A stretch of 64,000 bases of DNA from JAXDLW01 sp050998755 (GTDB taxonomy: Bacteria; Chloroflexota; Dormibacteria; DASZGP01): the NCBI GenBank assembly GCA_050998755.1, contig JBPCPW010000095.1:15193-79192 (forward strand), in the 5' to 3' direction. Under the pieces are notes generated by a model. It made no database searches. It had not been told where the DNA came from and worked only from the letters and a program-made list of their open reading frames with translations. This document shows positions 27,785-36,615 of the stretch, piece after piece. The position numbers were made by a program, and so were the translations under genes. Each line of letters opens with the position of its first letter. The first letter of the stretch is position 1.

Positions 27785-28984
27785 ATGCCAGTGATCTCCA
27801 TCGACCACGCCCTGGACGACTACAGGGGCGGCAAGTTCCTGATCGTGGTCGACGACGAGGACCGTGAGAACGAGGGCGACCTGGTGATCGCAGCCGACTT
27901 CATCTCCGCCCCGGCGATCAGCTTCATGGCGACCCACGCCCGCGGCCTGATCTGTACCCCGATGGAGGGCTCGCGGCTGGACGACCTGCAGATCGAGCCG
28001 ATGGTCGGGCGCAACACCGCGCCCCTGGGCACCGCCTTCACCGTGTCGGTGGAGGCCCGCCACCGGGTGACCACCGGGATCAGCGCGGAGGACCGGGCGA
28101 ATACCGTCAAGGCCCTGATCGATCCGACCAGCAAACCGATCGACTTCGTCAAGCCGGGCCACACGTTCCCCCTGCGGGCACGCGAGGGCGGGGTGCTGGT
28201 GCGGGCCGGCCAGACCGAGGCAGCCGTGGACCTCAGCCGCCTGGCGGGTCTCTACCCCGCCGGGGTGATCTGCGAAATCATGAAGGACGACGGGACAATG
28301 GCGCGAATGCCAGACCTGCTGGAGTTTTCTCAGAAGCACGGCATCGGCATTGTCACCATCAAGGACCTCATCGCCCACCGACAGCGCTTTGAGAAGCTGG
28401 TGGAGCTCAAGGCGAAGGCCAAGATGCCAACCGAGTACGGCATATTCCAGATCTACGGCTATGAGGACTCGATCAAGGGCGAGACCCACGTGGCCCTGGT
28501 GATGGGGGATATCAGCCCCGACCAGCCCGTTCTCCTCCGGGCCCATTCGGAGTGCCTCACCGGCGACGCCTTCCACAGTCTGCGCTGTGACTGCGAGCAA
28601 CAGCTGCACCGCTCCATGGAGATGATTGCCGAGGCGGGGTCGGGGGTGATCCTGTACCTGCGCCAGGAGGGCCGGGGTATCGGCCTGATCGCCAAGCTGA
28701 TGGCCTACGAGCTCCAGGACCAGGGCATGGACACCGTTGAGGCCAACGAGGCCCTGGGTCTCCCAGTCGACAAGCGCGACTACGGCATCGGCGCCCAGAT
28801 CCTGGCCGATATCGGGGTGCGCAAGATCCGGCTGATCTCCAACAGCCCGCGCAAGTACTACGGGATCGAGTCGTTCGGCCTCGAGATCGTCGAGCGGATC
28901 CCACTGGTCATCCCCTCCAACGAGCACAACGTGCGCTACCTGCGCACCAAGTCGGAGAAGCTCGGCCACATAATGCACGACTGA
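27785..28984 (+). CDS. ribBA: Bifunctional DHBP synthase / GTP cyclohydrolase II
   Basis: Makes both precursors of lumazine. The N-terminal DHBP synthase shows DDEDRENEGDLV and HARGLICTPM; the C-terminal GTP cyclohydrolase II shows the zinc cysteines (HSECLTGDAF ... RCDCEQQL) and YLRQEGRGIGL. 399 residues, usual fusion length. ATG directly follows the ribE stop. Confidence 0.96.
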   Translation: MPVISIDHALDDYRGGKFLIVVDDEDRENEGDLVIAADFISAPAISFMATHARGLICTPMEGSRLDDLQIEPMVGRNTAPLGTAFTVSVEARHRVTTGISAEDRANTVKALIDPTSKPIDFVKPGHTFPLRAREGGVLVRAGQTEAAVDLSRLAGLYPAGVICEIMKDDGTMARMPDLLEFSQKHGIGIVTIKDLIAHRQRFEKLVELKAKAKMPTEYGIFQIYGYEDSIKGETHVALVMGDISPDQPVLLRAHSECLTGDAFHSLRCDCEQQLHRSMEMIAEAGSGVILYLRQEGRGIGLIAKLMAYELQDQGMDTVEANEALGLPVDKRDYGIGAQILADIGVRKIRLISNSPRKYYGIESFGLEIVERIPLVIPSNEHNVRYLRTKSEKLGHIMHD

Positions 28985-29448
28985 TGGAAGTCAAGGTGGG
29001 CGCCCTCGATGCGTCGGGCAAGTCGTTCGCGGTGGTGGTCGCACGCTTCAACGACTTCGTAACCGGCAAGCTCCTGGAGGGCGCGGTGGATGCGCTGGTC
29101 CGCATGGGGGCTGACGAGGCGGCGATCACCGTGGTCTGGGTTCCCGGGGCCTTTGAGATCCCGGTGGCTGCTGCCCGGCTGGCCCGCGGCGGCAAGCACT
29201 CCGCGATCATCTGCCTGGGGACTGTGATCCGGGGTCAGACGCCGCACTTCGACTACGTGGCCGGGCAGTGCGCACAGGGGATCGCGGCGGTGGCCCGCCA
29301 GAGTGGGGTGCCGACGATCATGGGCGTCCTGACCACCGAGACCATGGAGCAGGCGATCGATCGAGCCGGGGGGAAGATGGGCAACAAGGGGGCTGAAGCC
29401 GCGGCGGCTGCGGTCGAGATGGCCGACCTGCTGGACAAACTCGACTGA
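28984..29448 (+). CDS. ribH: 6,7-dimethyl-8-ribityllumazine synthase
   Basis: 154 residues. Condenses the two riboflavin precursors. Motifs VVVARFNDFVTGKLLEGA, WVPGAFEIPVAA, LGTVIRGQTPHFDYV and GVLTTETMEQA, and NKGAEAA near the end. ATG overlaps the ribBA stop (TGATG). Last gene of the rib operon. Confidence 0.96.
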   Translation: MEVKVGALDASGKSFAVVVARFNDFVTGKLLEGAVDALVRMGADEAAITVVWVPGAFEIPVAAARLARGGKHSAIICLGTVIRGQTPHFDYVAGQCAQGIAAVARQSGVPTIMGVLTTETMEQAIDRAGGKMGNKGAEAAAAAVEMADLLDKLD

Positions 29449-29487
29449 CCTCGCCGCGACACCCGCAGGGGGCGCCTAGCGGGTCAG

Positions 29488-29679
29488 CTAGACCGCCGCG
29501 TGTTTGGCTGAGGTGCGAAGGCACCGGGTGCAGACACGCGCCTTCACCCGCTTTCCGGCGATCACCACCGTGGCGGCCTGGAGGTTGGGCATGAAGCGGC
29601 GACGGGTGCGGACCTTCGAGTGGCTGACGTTGTTACCCGCGACCGGCTTCTTGCCGCAGATGGCGCACTGCTGAGCGAT
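29488..29679 (-). CDS. rpmB: Ribosomal protein bL28, probable AUC start
   Basis: 63 residues after the initiator: AQQCAICGKKPVAGNNVSHS then KVRTRRRFMPNLQ, a clear L28 with a zinc-type CxxC pair at each end (CAIC, CTRC). The frame upstream is open back to a TAG but contains no ATG, GTG or TTG. ATC at 29679-29677 falls exactly where Met is expected, and AGGGAG lies 8 nt upstream, so translation probably starts at AUC. A -10 TAGAAT lies about 52 nt upstream. The divergent neighbours asp23 and fakA are the usual ones for rpmB. Confidence 0.88.
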   Translation of the reverse strand: MAQQCAICGKKPVAGNNVSHSKVRTRRRFMPNLQAATVVIAGKRVKARVCTRCLRTSAKHAAV

Positions 29680-29730
29680 GACGTTGACTCCCTGTTTCTG
29701 GACGTGCGTAACCTTTGTACGCGGCGGTGG

Positions 29731-29736
29731 ATTCTA
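29731..29736 (-). promoter_or_regulatory. -10 element TAGAAT of rpmB
   Basis: TAGAAT on the - strand, predicted start of transcription about 45 nt before the AUC codon. This gene therefore has a leader with a Shine-Dalgarno, unlike the leaderless genes nearby. Confidence 0.5.
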
Positions 29737-29830
29737 ACATGTGTTCGAGGGGGCGCCCGGCCATCCCTGGCGCGTCCCAGAAAGCGACAATGAACTCCAC
29801 TTCAACCCCCATCACCGCGCCAGGAGGGCC

Positions 29831-30199
29831 ATGAACCGCATCTTGCAGCAGCAGGACCTCGGCAGGATCGAGGTCTCGCGCCAGGTCATAGCGTCCATTG
29901 CCGGACACGCCGCCAATGAGTGCTATGGGATCGTTGCAATGGCCGCTCGTGGGCTCCGGGACGGCCTGGCCGAGCGCCTGCAGCGGGAGAACCTGCACCG
30001 CGGCGTCGAGGTCAAAGTCGACGCCGATGGCATCGATATCGACCTCTATGTGGTTGTCGAATACGGGGTCCGGATCGTGGAGGTCGGGCGGAGTCTGCAG
30101 GACGCGGTCCGGTACCAGTGTGAGAAGACGCTGGGCATCAAGGTCAAGCAGGTGAACGTGAACGTGCAGGGTATCCATTACGAGGAGCTGGCGAGCTGA
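29831..30199 (+). CDS. Asp23/Gls24 family envelope stress protein (YloU-like)
   Basis: 122 residues; DUF322/Asp23 family, small cytoplasmic proteins tied to envelope stress, exact role unclear. Motifs IEVSRQVIASIAGHAANECYG and VEVKVDADGIDIDLYVVVEYG; C-terminal VNVNVQGI. ATG 29831 has CAGGAGG 3 nt upstream. Overlaps the DAK-family gene (TGATG), the conserved yloU-yloV pair. Confidence 0.92.
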   Translation: MNRILQQQDLGRIEVSRQVIASIAGHAANECYGIVAMAARGLRDGLAERLQRENLHRGVEVKVDADGIDIDLYVVVEYGVRIVEVGRSLQDAVRYQCEKTLGIKVKQVNVNVQGIHYEELAS

Positions 30200-31923
30200 T
30201 GGCGGCCATCTCGCGCGTGGATGGGGTGCTTTTCAAGCGCGGCCTGTACGGCTCCCGGGCCTGGCTTACCGCCAACCGCGAGCGGGTCAACCAGCTGAAC
30301 GTCTTCCCGGTTCCCGATGGGGACACCGGGACCAACATGCTCCTGACCCTTGAATCGGCCATCGAGGAGATCGCCAACGAGGACAGCAGCGACCTCTCGG
30401 TGGTCAGCGGGCGGGTGGCGCACGGCGCCCTGATGGGAGCGCGCGGCAACTCCGGCGTGATCCTGTCCCAGGTCCTGCGGGGCTTCTCGCAGGGTGTCGG
30501 CGACGCCACGTCGGTCGACACCCAGCAGCTGGCCAAGGGCTTCGAGGAGGCCACCAGCGTGGCCTATCGTGGTGTGACCAAGCCCACCGAAGGGACCATC
30601 CTGACCGTCGCCCGCAAGGTGTCTGAGGCGGCGCTGGCCAAGGCCCCCTCGATTACCGACATCGCCGAGATGATGGAGATCGTGGTCAACGCCGCCCAGC
30701 GGGCGGTGGATGAGACCCCAAGCCAACTCGCGGTGCTGAGGGAGGCCGGGGTGGTCGACGCCGGCGGGTACGGGCTGATGATCATCCTGGAGGGCTTCCT
30801 AAAGACCGTCAAGGGACAGGAGATCCCGGGCTCGGTGCCCGTCGGGGCGGCCGCCGCCACGACGGCTCCCGTCGGGGCCCTGGAGCCCGCTGCGGCAAAG
30901 GTCGGCGCCTTTGCGCTTGAGACTCCCGAGGAGGGTTGGGGTTTCTGCACCGAGTTCCTGATCGAGGCGCCGAAGAAATCTTTCGCCCTGGTCCGGGAGG
31001 AGCTGACCCCACTGGGCAATTCCGCGGTCATCGTGGGGGACGACAAGCTGGTGCGGGTGCATATCCACACCCTGGACCCGGGCTCGCTGATCGCCCACGC
31101 GACGGGCTACGGGACGTTGCAGAAGCTGAAGGTCGAGGACATGACCCGCCAGCACCACGAGATCCTCGCCCATGATGCCCCCGTCCCCGGCAGCAACGCC
31201 GCGTCGGTCCCCGCGGCCTCCAGCAACGGATCGAGCAATGGCCTGGCGGCCGCGGTCGCCGCGGTCGCCGGGGATGTCGGGGTTGTCGCGGTGGCAGTGG
31301 GAGGCGGCTTCAGGCGCATCTTCGAGGACCTCGGGGCGTCGGTGGTCGAGGGCGGGCAGACCATGAATCCGAGCACCGAGGACCTGCTCCAGGCCTGCAA
31401 CGCGGTGGCCGCCGGCAGGGTGATCATCCTGCCCAACAACAAGAACGTGATCATGACCTCGCAGCAGGTCCAGGGGCTCTGCGAGAAGGAGGTCCGGGTG
31501 GTGCCGTCGCGCACCGTGCCGGAGGGGATCTCGGCAATGCTCAACCTTGACGGGGAGGGCGATTTCGAGGCCACCGTGAAGGCCATGACCGACTCCCTCG
31601 AAGGGGTCCAGACCATCGAGGTCACCACCGCGGTCAGGAGTACCTCGGTTGAGGGGCTGAAGATCAAGAACGGCGACTCGATCGCCGTGGTCAACGGCAA
31701 GATCAAGGCCGCCGGCAAGTCCCCCCGGGAGGTCATCGATGGCGCGCTGGAGCACGTCAAGCCCGAGGGCTACGAGCTCCTGACGATATATGCGGGCGAG
31801 GAGATTGACGAGGCTGCGCTGGCGGAGACCACCGACCACCTCAAGGAGCGATTCCCCAAGCTGACGGTCGAGGCCCAGCGCGGGGAGCAGAGCCACTACC
31901 CCTACATCCTGTCGCTGGAATGA
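30199..31923 (+). CDS. fakA: DAK2-domain fatty acid kinase subunit FakA-like (YloV)
   Basis: 574 residues. The N-terminal DhaL/DAK2 nucleotide domain has NVFPVPDGDTGTNMLLTL and GARGNSGVILSQ; the middle and C-terminal DAK1-like domains hold the acyl-phosphate transfer region (LPNNKNVIMTSQQV). In Gram-positives FakA phosphorylates fatty acids bound to FakB (DegV). The next gene is a DegV protein, overlapping by 4 nt, so the pair is probably a fatty acid kinase feeding acyl-phosphate to PlsY, encoded at the start of this window. Confidence 0.93.
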   Translation: MAAISRVDGVLFKRGLYGSRAWLTANRERVNQLNVFPVPDGDTGTNMLLTLESAIEEIANEDSSDLSVVSGRVAHGALMGARGNSGVILSQVLRGFSQGVGDATSVDTQQLAKGFEEATSVAYRGVTKPTEGTILTVARKVSEAALAKAPSITDIAEMMEIVVNAAQRAVDETPSQLAVLREAGVVDAGGYGLMIILEGFLKTVKGQEIPGSVPVGAAAATTAPVGALEPAAAKVGAFALETPEEGWGFCTEFLIEAPKKSFALVREELTPLGNSAVIVGDDKLVRVHIHTLDPGSLIAHATGYGTLQKLKVEDMTRQHHEILAHDAPVPGSNAASVPAASSNGSSNGLAAAVAAVAGDVGVVAVAVGGGFRRIFEDLGASVVEGGQTMNPSTEDLLQACNAVAAGRVIILPNNKNVIMTSQQVQGLCEKEVRVVPSRTVPEGISAMLNLDGEGDFEATVKAMTDSLEGVQTIEVTTAVRSTSVEGLKIKNGDSIAVVNGKIKAAGKSPREVIDGALEHVKPEGYELLTIYAGEEIDEAALAETTDHLKERFPKLTVEAQRGEQSHYPYILSLE

Positions 31924-32756
31924 CGCGGATCGTGGTCGATTCCACGAGCGACCTCCCGACCGCGACGATGGAGGAGCTGGGGATCCTCATGGTTCCGCTG
32001 AAGGTGCATTTTGGCACCGAGGAGTTCCGCGACCGGGTTGAGCTGGGCCAGGACGATTTCTTCAAGAAGCTGGCGGAGGCCAGCGAACTGCCCAAGACCT
32101 CGCAGCCATCACCGGGCGAGTTCCTGGAGGCCTATCAACGGATCCCGGACAACGATTCGATCCTCAGCATCCACCTCTCGGAAAAGCTCTCAGGGACGTA
32201 CCAGTCGGCGGTCCTCGCCGCCCGGGAGCTCCCGGGCCGCGACATCCGGGTCATCGACACCGGTAACGTGACCGCAGCCGCCGGCCTCCTGGTACTGGTT
32301 GCCTCGGACATGCTCAAGCAGGGCAAGGGCCCCGAAGAGGTCGAGGAGGCGCTGGTCGAGATGCGCGAAAGGACCCGGCTGCTGGCGATCCTCGACACCC
32401 TGAAGTACGCGGTGATGGGCGGCCGCGTGAGCAAAGTCCAGGGCGCCCTGGGCGGCCTGCTCCGGGTCAAGGCGGTGATGCTGGTGCAGATGGGCGAGAT
32501 CCATCGCCTGCCGCCTGCGCGGACCTGGGGCCAGGCGTTCCGGAGGGTGGTGGACGACATCAAGGCGCACGGCGGCGCGGACCGGATTGCGGTGATCGAC
32601 GCCCAGGCCCCGGACAGCCGCGCTGCCCTTCGCGCGGAACTGGAAAAGACATTCCCGGGGACCCCGATCGTCGAGGGGTCGCTGGGGGCGGTCATCGGTA
32701 CGCATGCCGGCCCCGGCGCCGTGGGCTGCGCGTACATCGCCAAGCGGGCCGGCTGA
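31920..32756 (+). CDS. DegV family fatty-acid-binding protein (FakB-like)
   Basis: 278 residues. DegV fold: IVVDSTSDLP at the N-terminus, KTSQPSPGEF and VIDTGNVTAAAGLLV, then GGRVSKVQGALGGLLRVKAV and a C-terminal GTHAGPGAVG. Binds a fatty acid and presents it to FakA. ATGA overlap with fakA. Confidence 0.93.
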   Translation: MTRIVVDSTSDLPTATMEELGILMVPLKVHFGTEEFRDRVELGQDDFFKKLAEASELPKTSQPSPGEFLEAYQRIPDNDSILSIHLSEKLSGTYQSAVLAARELPGRDIRVIDTGNVTAAAGLLVLVASDMLKQGKGPEEVEEALVEMRERTRLLAILDTLKYAVMGGRVSKVQGALGGLLRVKAVMLVQMGEIHRLPPARTWGQAFRRVVDDIKAHGGADRIAVIDAQAPDSRAALRAELEKTFPGTPIVEGSLGAVIGTHAGPGAVGCAYIAKRAG

Positions 32757-32797
32757 CCCCCACCGACGCTCTCCAGCTCCAGGCCCCGGTCACCACC

Positions 32798-34819
32798 GTG
32801 AAATCGGTGACCCCGGCGTACGCGAAGAAGCTGGAGCGTCTCGGCATCCTCACCGTCGCCGACCTGCTCCGGTACTACCCGCGGCGACACGAGGACTACA
32901 CCCAGCAGACCTACGTCGCCTGGCTCAAGGAGGGCGCCAAACAGACAGTGCGCGTGCGGCTGGAGAGGGTCAGCATGCGGCCGGGGTTCAACCGCAAGGC
33001 CGTGGTCGAGGCCTACATGTCGGACGTGACCGGGCGGATGAAGGGGATGTGGTTCAACCAGCCGTGGCTGACGAACCAGCTGACGGTGGGGGACGAGATC
33101 ACCCTCTCCGGCAAGGTCACCCGGCAGCGTGGCGGCGGGGGGCTGGTCATGCTGAACCCCGCCTTTGAGGCGACCGAGGGGGCATCGGGCTTGCACACCG
33201 GCCGCCTGGTGCCGCTGTACCGCGAATCGCAGGGGATCACGTCGAAGTGGTTACGCAAGGTCATCGCCGAGGCGTTGCCGGCGGCGGCCGGGCTGGGTGA
33301 CGGGCTGCCCAGGGAGACCGCGGATCGGTACGACATGCCCCAGCTTTCAGAGGCCGTTCCCGACGTCCATTTCCCGGAGACCCAGGAGGACCTCGACCGC
33401 GCTCGCCGCCGTATCGCCTTCTACCAATTGGTGCTGATGCAGGTTGCGGTGCTGGTCAGCCGGGAGGAGCGTCTCAGCCACGTCGCCCCCCAGATCCCCT
33501 ATGACGTGGAGCGCGCACGCGCGATCCGGGATGCGTTTCCCTTCGCCCTGACCAACGCGCAGCGCAAGGCGGCGCACGCCATCTTCGGCGACATGGCCGA
33601 CCCGCGCCCGATGGCGCGGTTGCTGCAGGGCGATGTCGGTAGCGGCAAGACCGCCGTGGCCGCGATGGCCATCGCCATGGCGTCTGCCGGGGGGTTCCAG
33701 GCAATGTTCATGGCGCCCACCGAACTCCTGGCGCAACAGCATGCGCGAACCCTGCGCCCGCTCCTCGATCGCGTCGGGATCAATATGGAACTGCTGGTTG
33801 GCTCGACGCCGGCCTCGGCGCGGAGGACAGTGCTCGCGGGACTTGACAGCGGTTTTCTCGACGTGGTCGTGGGCACCCACGCCCTCATCGAAGACCCGGT
33901 CCAGCCGCGCTCCCTGGGACTGGTGATCACCGACGAACAGCACCGCTTCGGCGTTGGTCAGCGGGAGTCGCTGGCACGCAAGGGCCGGGCGCTGCACCCC
34001 CACGTCCTGTCGATGACCGCCACCCCCATCCCCAGGACGCTCCAGTTGACGCTCTACGGGGATCTGACGATCTCAGTCCTCGACGAGCTGCCGCCCGGTC
34101 GCCTTCCGGTCGAGACGCGCCTGATCCCCCCCGAAGAGCGCGAGGCGGCGTACGAGTTCGTCCGCCAGCAGGTGCAGCGCGGTCGGCAGGCCTTTGTCAT
34201 CTGCCCACTGGTCGAGGATTCGGACCTCATCCAGTTGCGCTCGGCCACCAGTGAGTACCAGCGATTGCAATCCGACGTCTTCCCCGACCTTCGGCTGGCG
34301 TTGCTGCACGGTCGAATGAAGCCCAAGGACAAGGACGCCACGATGGAGGCCTTCAAGGCTGCGGACTACGACGTCCTGGTCAGCACCTCGGTGGTCGAGG
34401 TGGGGGTCGACGTTCCCAACGCGACGGTCATGATGATCGAGGGCGCCGAGCGTTTCGGGCTGGCCCAACTGCACCAGTTCCGCGGGCGGGTCGGTCGCGG
34501 CCATGACCGCGCGTACTGCCTGCTGTGCTCTGATGCCGACAAGCCCGAGGACAACAAGCGGCTCGACGCCCTGGTGCGCCTCGCCAGCGGCTTCGACCTG
34601 GCCGAGGTCGACCTCCAGCTGCGCGGCCCCGGGGACGTCCTTGGGGCCACCGGCCAACAGAGTGGACACGACGGGCTGATGGTCGCCGGCCTCCTCGATG
34701 CCCGCCTCATATCGCTGGCCAGGGAGGAGGCGGAGCGGCTGATCGCCGCCGGCCTTGGGCGGTACCCCGAGCTGGCCGCGGCGGCGCGGGGATTCCATCT
34801 TCCTGGGAGCCTCTCCTGA
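32798..34819 (+). CDS. recG: ATP-dependent DNA helicase RecG
   Basis: 673 residues. Remodels stalled forks and Holliday junctions. The N-terminal wedge/OB domain is followed by Walker A (GDVGSGKTAVA), the RecG-type DEQH box (DEQHRFGVGQRE), SMTATPIPRTLQLT and the C-terminal RVGRGHDRAYCLL. GTG 32798 begins shortly before the conserved LERLGILTVADLLRYYPRR segment. Usual neighbour of degV/fakA and rsmD. Confidence 0.95.
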   Translation: MKSVTPAYAKKLERLGILTVADLLRYYPRRHEDYTQQTYVAWLKEGAKQTVRVRLERVSMRPGFNRKAVVEAYMSDVTGRMKGMWFNQPWLTNQLTVGDEITLSGKVTRQRGGGGLVMLNPAFEATEGASGLHTGRLVPLYRESQGITSKWLRKVIAEALPAAAGLGDGLPRETADRYDMPQLSEAVPDVHFPETQEDLDRARRRIAFYQLVLMQVAVLVSREERLSHVAPQIPYDVERARAIRDAFPFALTNAQRKAAHAIFGDMADPRPMARLLQGDVGSGKTAVAAMAIAMASAGGFQAMFMAPTELLAQQHARTLRPLLDRVGINMELLVGSTPASARRTVLAGLDSGFLDVVVGTHALIEDPVQPRSLGLVITDEQHRFGVGQRESLARKGRALHPHVLSMTATPIPRTLQLTLYGDLTISVLDELPPGRLPVETRLIPPEEREAAYEFVRQQVQRGRQAFVICPLVEDSDLIQLRSATSEYQRLQSDVFPDLRLALLHGRMKPKDKDATMEAFKAADYDVLVSTSVVEVGVDVPNATVMMIEGAERFGLAQLHQFRGRVGRGHDRAYCLLCSDADKPEDNKRLDALVRLASGFDLAEVDLQLRGPGDVLGATGQQSGHDGLMVAGLLDARLISLAREEAERLIAAGLGRYPELAAAARGFHLPGSLS

Positions 34820-34820
34820 G

Positions 34821-35384
34821 GTGCCGTTAAGCGTTATCGGCGGCTTGTGGGGTGGGCGCAAGTTGAAATCTCCACCGCGTTCTGTTCGACCCACCTCCGC
34901 GATGCTGCGCCGGTCGTTGTTTGACATCCTGGGGCCGGGCATTGTGGGCAAGGTGGTGCTGGACCTGTATGCCGGCGCCGGCAGCCTCGGGATCGAGGCC
35001 CTTTCGAGGGGCGCGGCCCGGTGCGATTTCGTGGAGCGCGACCGGCGTACCGCCAACGTGGTCAAGGAGAACCTCGCGGCGCTGGCCGGCGCGGCTGACT
35101 CGGCCCGAGGTCGAGTACACTCCGGGGCTGTGGAGCGGTGGATCGAGCGCAACGGGCGCGCTCTCCGGGAATACGACCTGGTCCTTCTGGACCCACCGTA
35201 TGGTGACCCCGGGTTGATGGCGGTGCTGGCCTCGATCGGGCGCGCGGGGGCGCTCAAACCCCAGGCCATGGTGGTCGTCGAGCGCCGCTCGGACGAGCAT
35301 CCCGAACCGGTCGAGGGCCTGCTCGAAGTCCGCCGGGTGACGCACGGCGACTCCAGCCTGGTGATGATGCGGAGCGCAGGTTGA
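34821..35384 (+). CDS. rsmD: 16S rRNA (guanine966-N2)-methyltransferase RsmD
   Basis: 187 residues. SAM site LDLYAGAGSLGIEALSRGA and catalytic DPPY (LLDPPYGDP). N-terminal GGRKLKSPPRSVRPTS matches the RsmD start pattern. GTG 34821 is one base after the recG stop and overlaps coaD by TTGA. Confidence 0.93.
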   Translation: MPLSVIGGLWGGRKLKSPPRSVRPTSAMLRRSLFDILGPGIVGKVVLDLYAGAGSLGIEALSRGAARCDFVERDRRTANVVKENLAALAGAADSARGRVHSGAVERWIERNGRALREYDLVLLDPPYGDPGLMAVLASIGRAGALKPQAMVVVERRSDEHPEPVEGLLEVRRVTHGDSSLVMMRSAG

Positions 35385-35869
35385 GAACCGCGATCTACCC
35401 CGGCAGTTTCGACCCCTTCACGCTTGGCCACCTGGACATCCTCGAACGGGCCTGCGGGATCTTCGACCGGGTCATCGTGGCGGTGCTCCGCAACCCCAAC
35501 AAGACCCCCATGTTCAGCGTCGAGGAACGCATGGAGATGATCCGCGAGAGCGTATCGACCAATGACCGGGTCGAGGTGGCCGCCTTCGCAGGGCTGACGG
35601 TGGAGTTTGCCCAGCAGGTCGAGGCCGCGGCGATCGTGCGGGGACTGCGCGCGACCAGCGACTTCGAGAGCGAGTTCCAGATGGCGCTCTTCAACCGAAA
35701 ATTGGCGCCCGGTATCACCACGGTGTTCCTCATGACCAGCTTCGCCAACGTCTTCCTCAGTTCATCCCTGATCAAGGAGGTCAACAGCCACGGGGGCGAC
35801 GTCGAATTCGCCGTCCCGCCGTCGGTGGCGACGCGGCTTGCCCGGCTGCGCGAGAATAGGCAGTCGTGA
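35381..35869 (+). CDS. coaD: Phosphopantetheine adenylyltransferase
   Basis: 162 residues. Fourth step of coenzyme A synthesis. Nucleotidyltransferase motif YPGSFDPFTLGHLDILERA (T/HxGH) and the C-terminal FLSSSLIKEVNSHGGDV. TTG start overlapping the rsmD stop (TTGA). Confidence 0.95.
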   Translation: MRTAIYPGSFDPFTLGHLDILERACGIFDRVIVAVLRNPNKTPMFSVEERMEMIRESVSTNDRVEVAAFAGLTVEFAQQVEAAAIVRGLRATSDFESEFQMALFNRKLAPGITTVFLMTSFANVFLSSSLIKEVNSHGGDVEFAVPPSVATRLARLRENRQS

Positions 35870-35878
35870 GGAGTAAGG

Positions 35879-36394
35879 GTGAGTGAGATTGAGCCGGTCG
35901 CGCCTGAGCGCGACCATCGCAGCATCGTCGAGCTGATCGACCACCTGGAATATCTGGTGCATCGCGCTCAGCGCGTGCCCTTCACCCATAACGTGATGAT
36001 CGACGAGGACGAGATCCTCGACCTGCTGGACCAGATCCACGTCAACCTGCCGGAGGAGATCAAACAGGCGCGCACACTCCTTGCGGAACAGGAGCGCCTG
36101 CTCAGTGAGGCGCAGCAGGAGGCCGCGCGGATCAGCCAGGGGGCGGTGCAGAAGGCTGACGAGATGATGAAGGAGCACGAGGTCGCGCGCCGTGCCGAGT
36201 CGCACGGTAAGGCCCTGGTGCGCGAGGCCCAGACACGTGCCGAGGACCAGCGGCGCCAGGCCGACGAGTACGCCGCCGACGTGATGCAGCAACTCGAGTC
36301 GCACCTGGTGCGCACCGTGGCAACCGTCCGCAAGGCCCAGGAGACGCTGAGGAAGCCCGGCGCCAGTGCGGCCGTCGAGCCGCGATCGAAGTAG
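35879..36394 (+). CDS. DivIVA-like coiled-coil protein, SepIVA-like
   Basis: 171 residues. The N-terminal part (about 15-60: VELIDHLEYLVHRAQRVPFT ... DEDEILDLLDQI) and a long Glu/Gln/Arg-rich coiled coil (about 60-160) resemble actinobacterial SepIVA (Rv2927c), a septation factor encoded in the rsmD/coaD-rnc-smc neighbourhood, as here. GTG start with GAGGAG about 7 nt upstream. Function as a cell division or polar-growth factor is inferred from similarity and context. Confidence 0.75.
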   Translation: MSEIEPVAPERDHRSIVELIDHLEYLVHRAQRVPFTHNVMIDEDEILDLLDQIHVNLPEEIKQARTLLAEQERLLSEAQQEAARISQGAVQKADEMMKEHEVARRAESHGKALVREAQTRAEDQRRQADEYAADVMQQLESHLVRTVATVRKAQETLRKPGASAAVEPRSK

Positions 36395-36411
36395 GGCGTC
36401 GCGCCCCTTGT

Positions 36412-36417
36412 TAGAAT
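36412..36417 (+). promoter_or_regulatory. -10 element TAGAAT of rpmF
   Basis: TAGAAT ends 9 nt before the rpmF ATG; leaderless or nearly so. There is no Shine-Dalgarno between it and the start. Confidence 0.6.
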
Positions 36418-36426
36418 TCCCGCCTT

Positions 36427-36603
36427 ATGGCAGTTCCCAAAGAGAAAACCAGCAAATCGAACAAGCGCAGCCGCCGCGCTCACCTGGCGCTGGCGAGGCC
36501 TGCGCTGGCGACCTGCAGCCAGTGCAAGCGTATGAAGCGTCCGCACACCATCTGCCCCAACTGCGGCTACTACAACGGCCGCGAGGTTCTCGAGACTGAG
36601 TAG
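36427..36603 (+). CDS. rpmF: Ribosomal protein bL32
   Basis: 58 residues: MAVPKEKTSKSNKRSRRAHL, then two CxxC pairs (CSQC, CPNC) of the zinc-binding L32 type. Short, but unmistakable. yceD, often upstream, is absent here; fabD follows after 12 nt, the common rpmF-fab arrangement. Confidence 0.97.
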   Translation: MAVPKEKTSKSNKRSRRAHLALARPALATCSQCKRMKRPHTICPNCGYYNGREVLETE

Positions 36604-36615
36604 CCGGCGGCAGGC

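Noticed and set aside
26903..28978. A 691-codon open frame on the - strand opposite ribE-ribBA
   Set aside because: It is exactly antisense to well-identified riboflavin genes, and its translation is rich in His/Gln/Asp/Val with no domain; a by-product of high GC.
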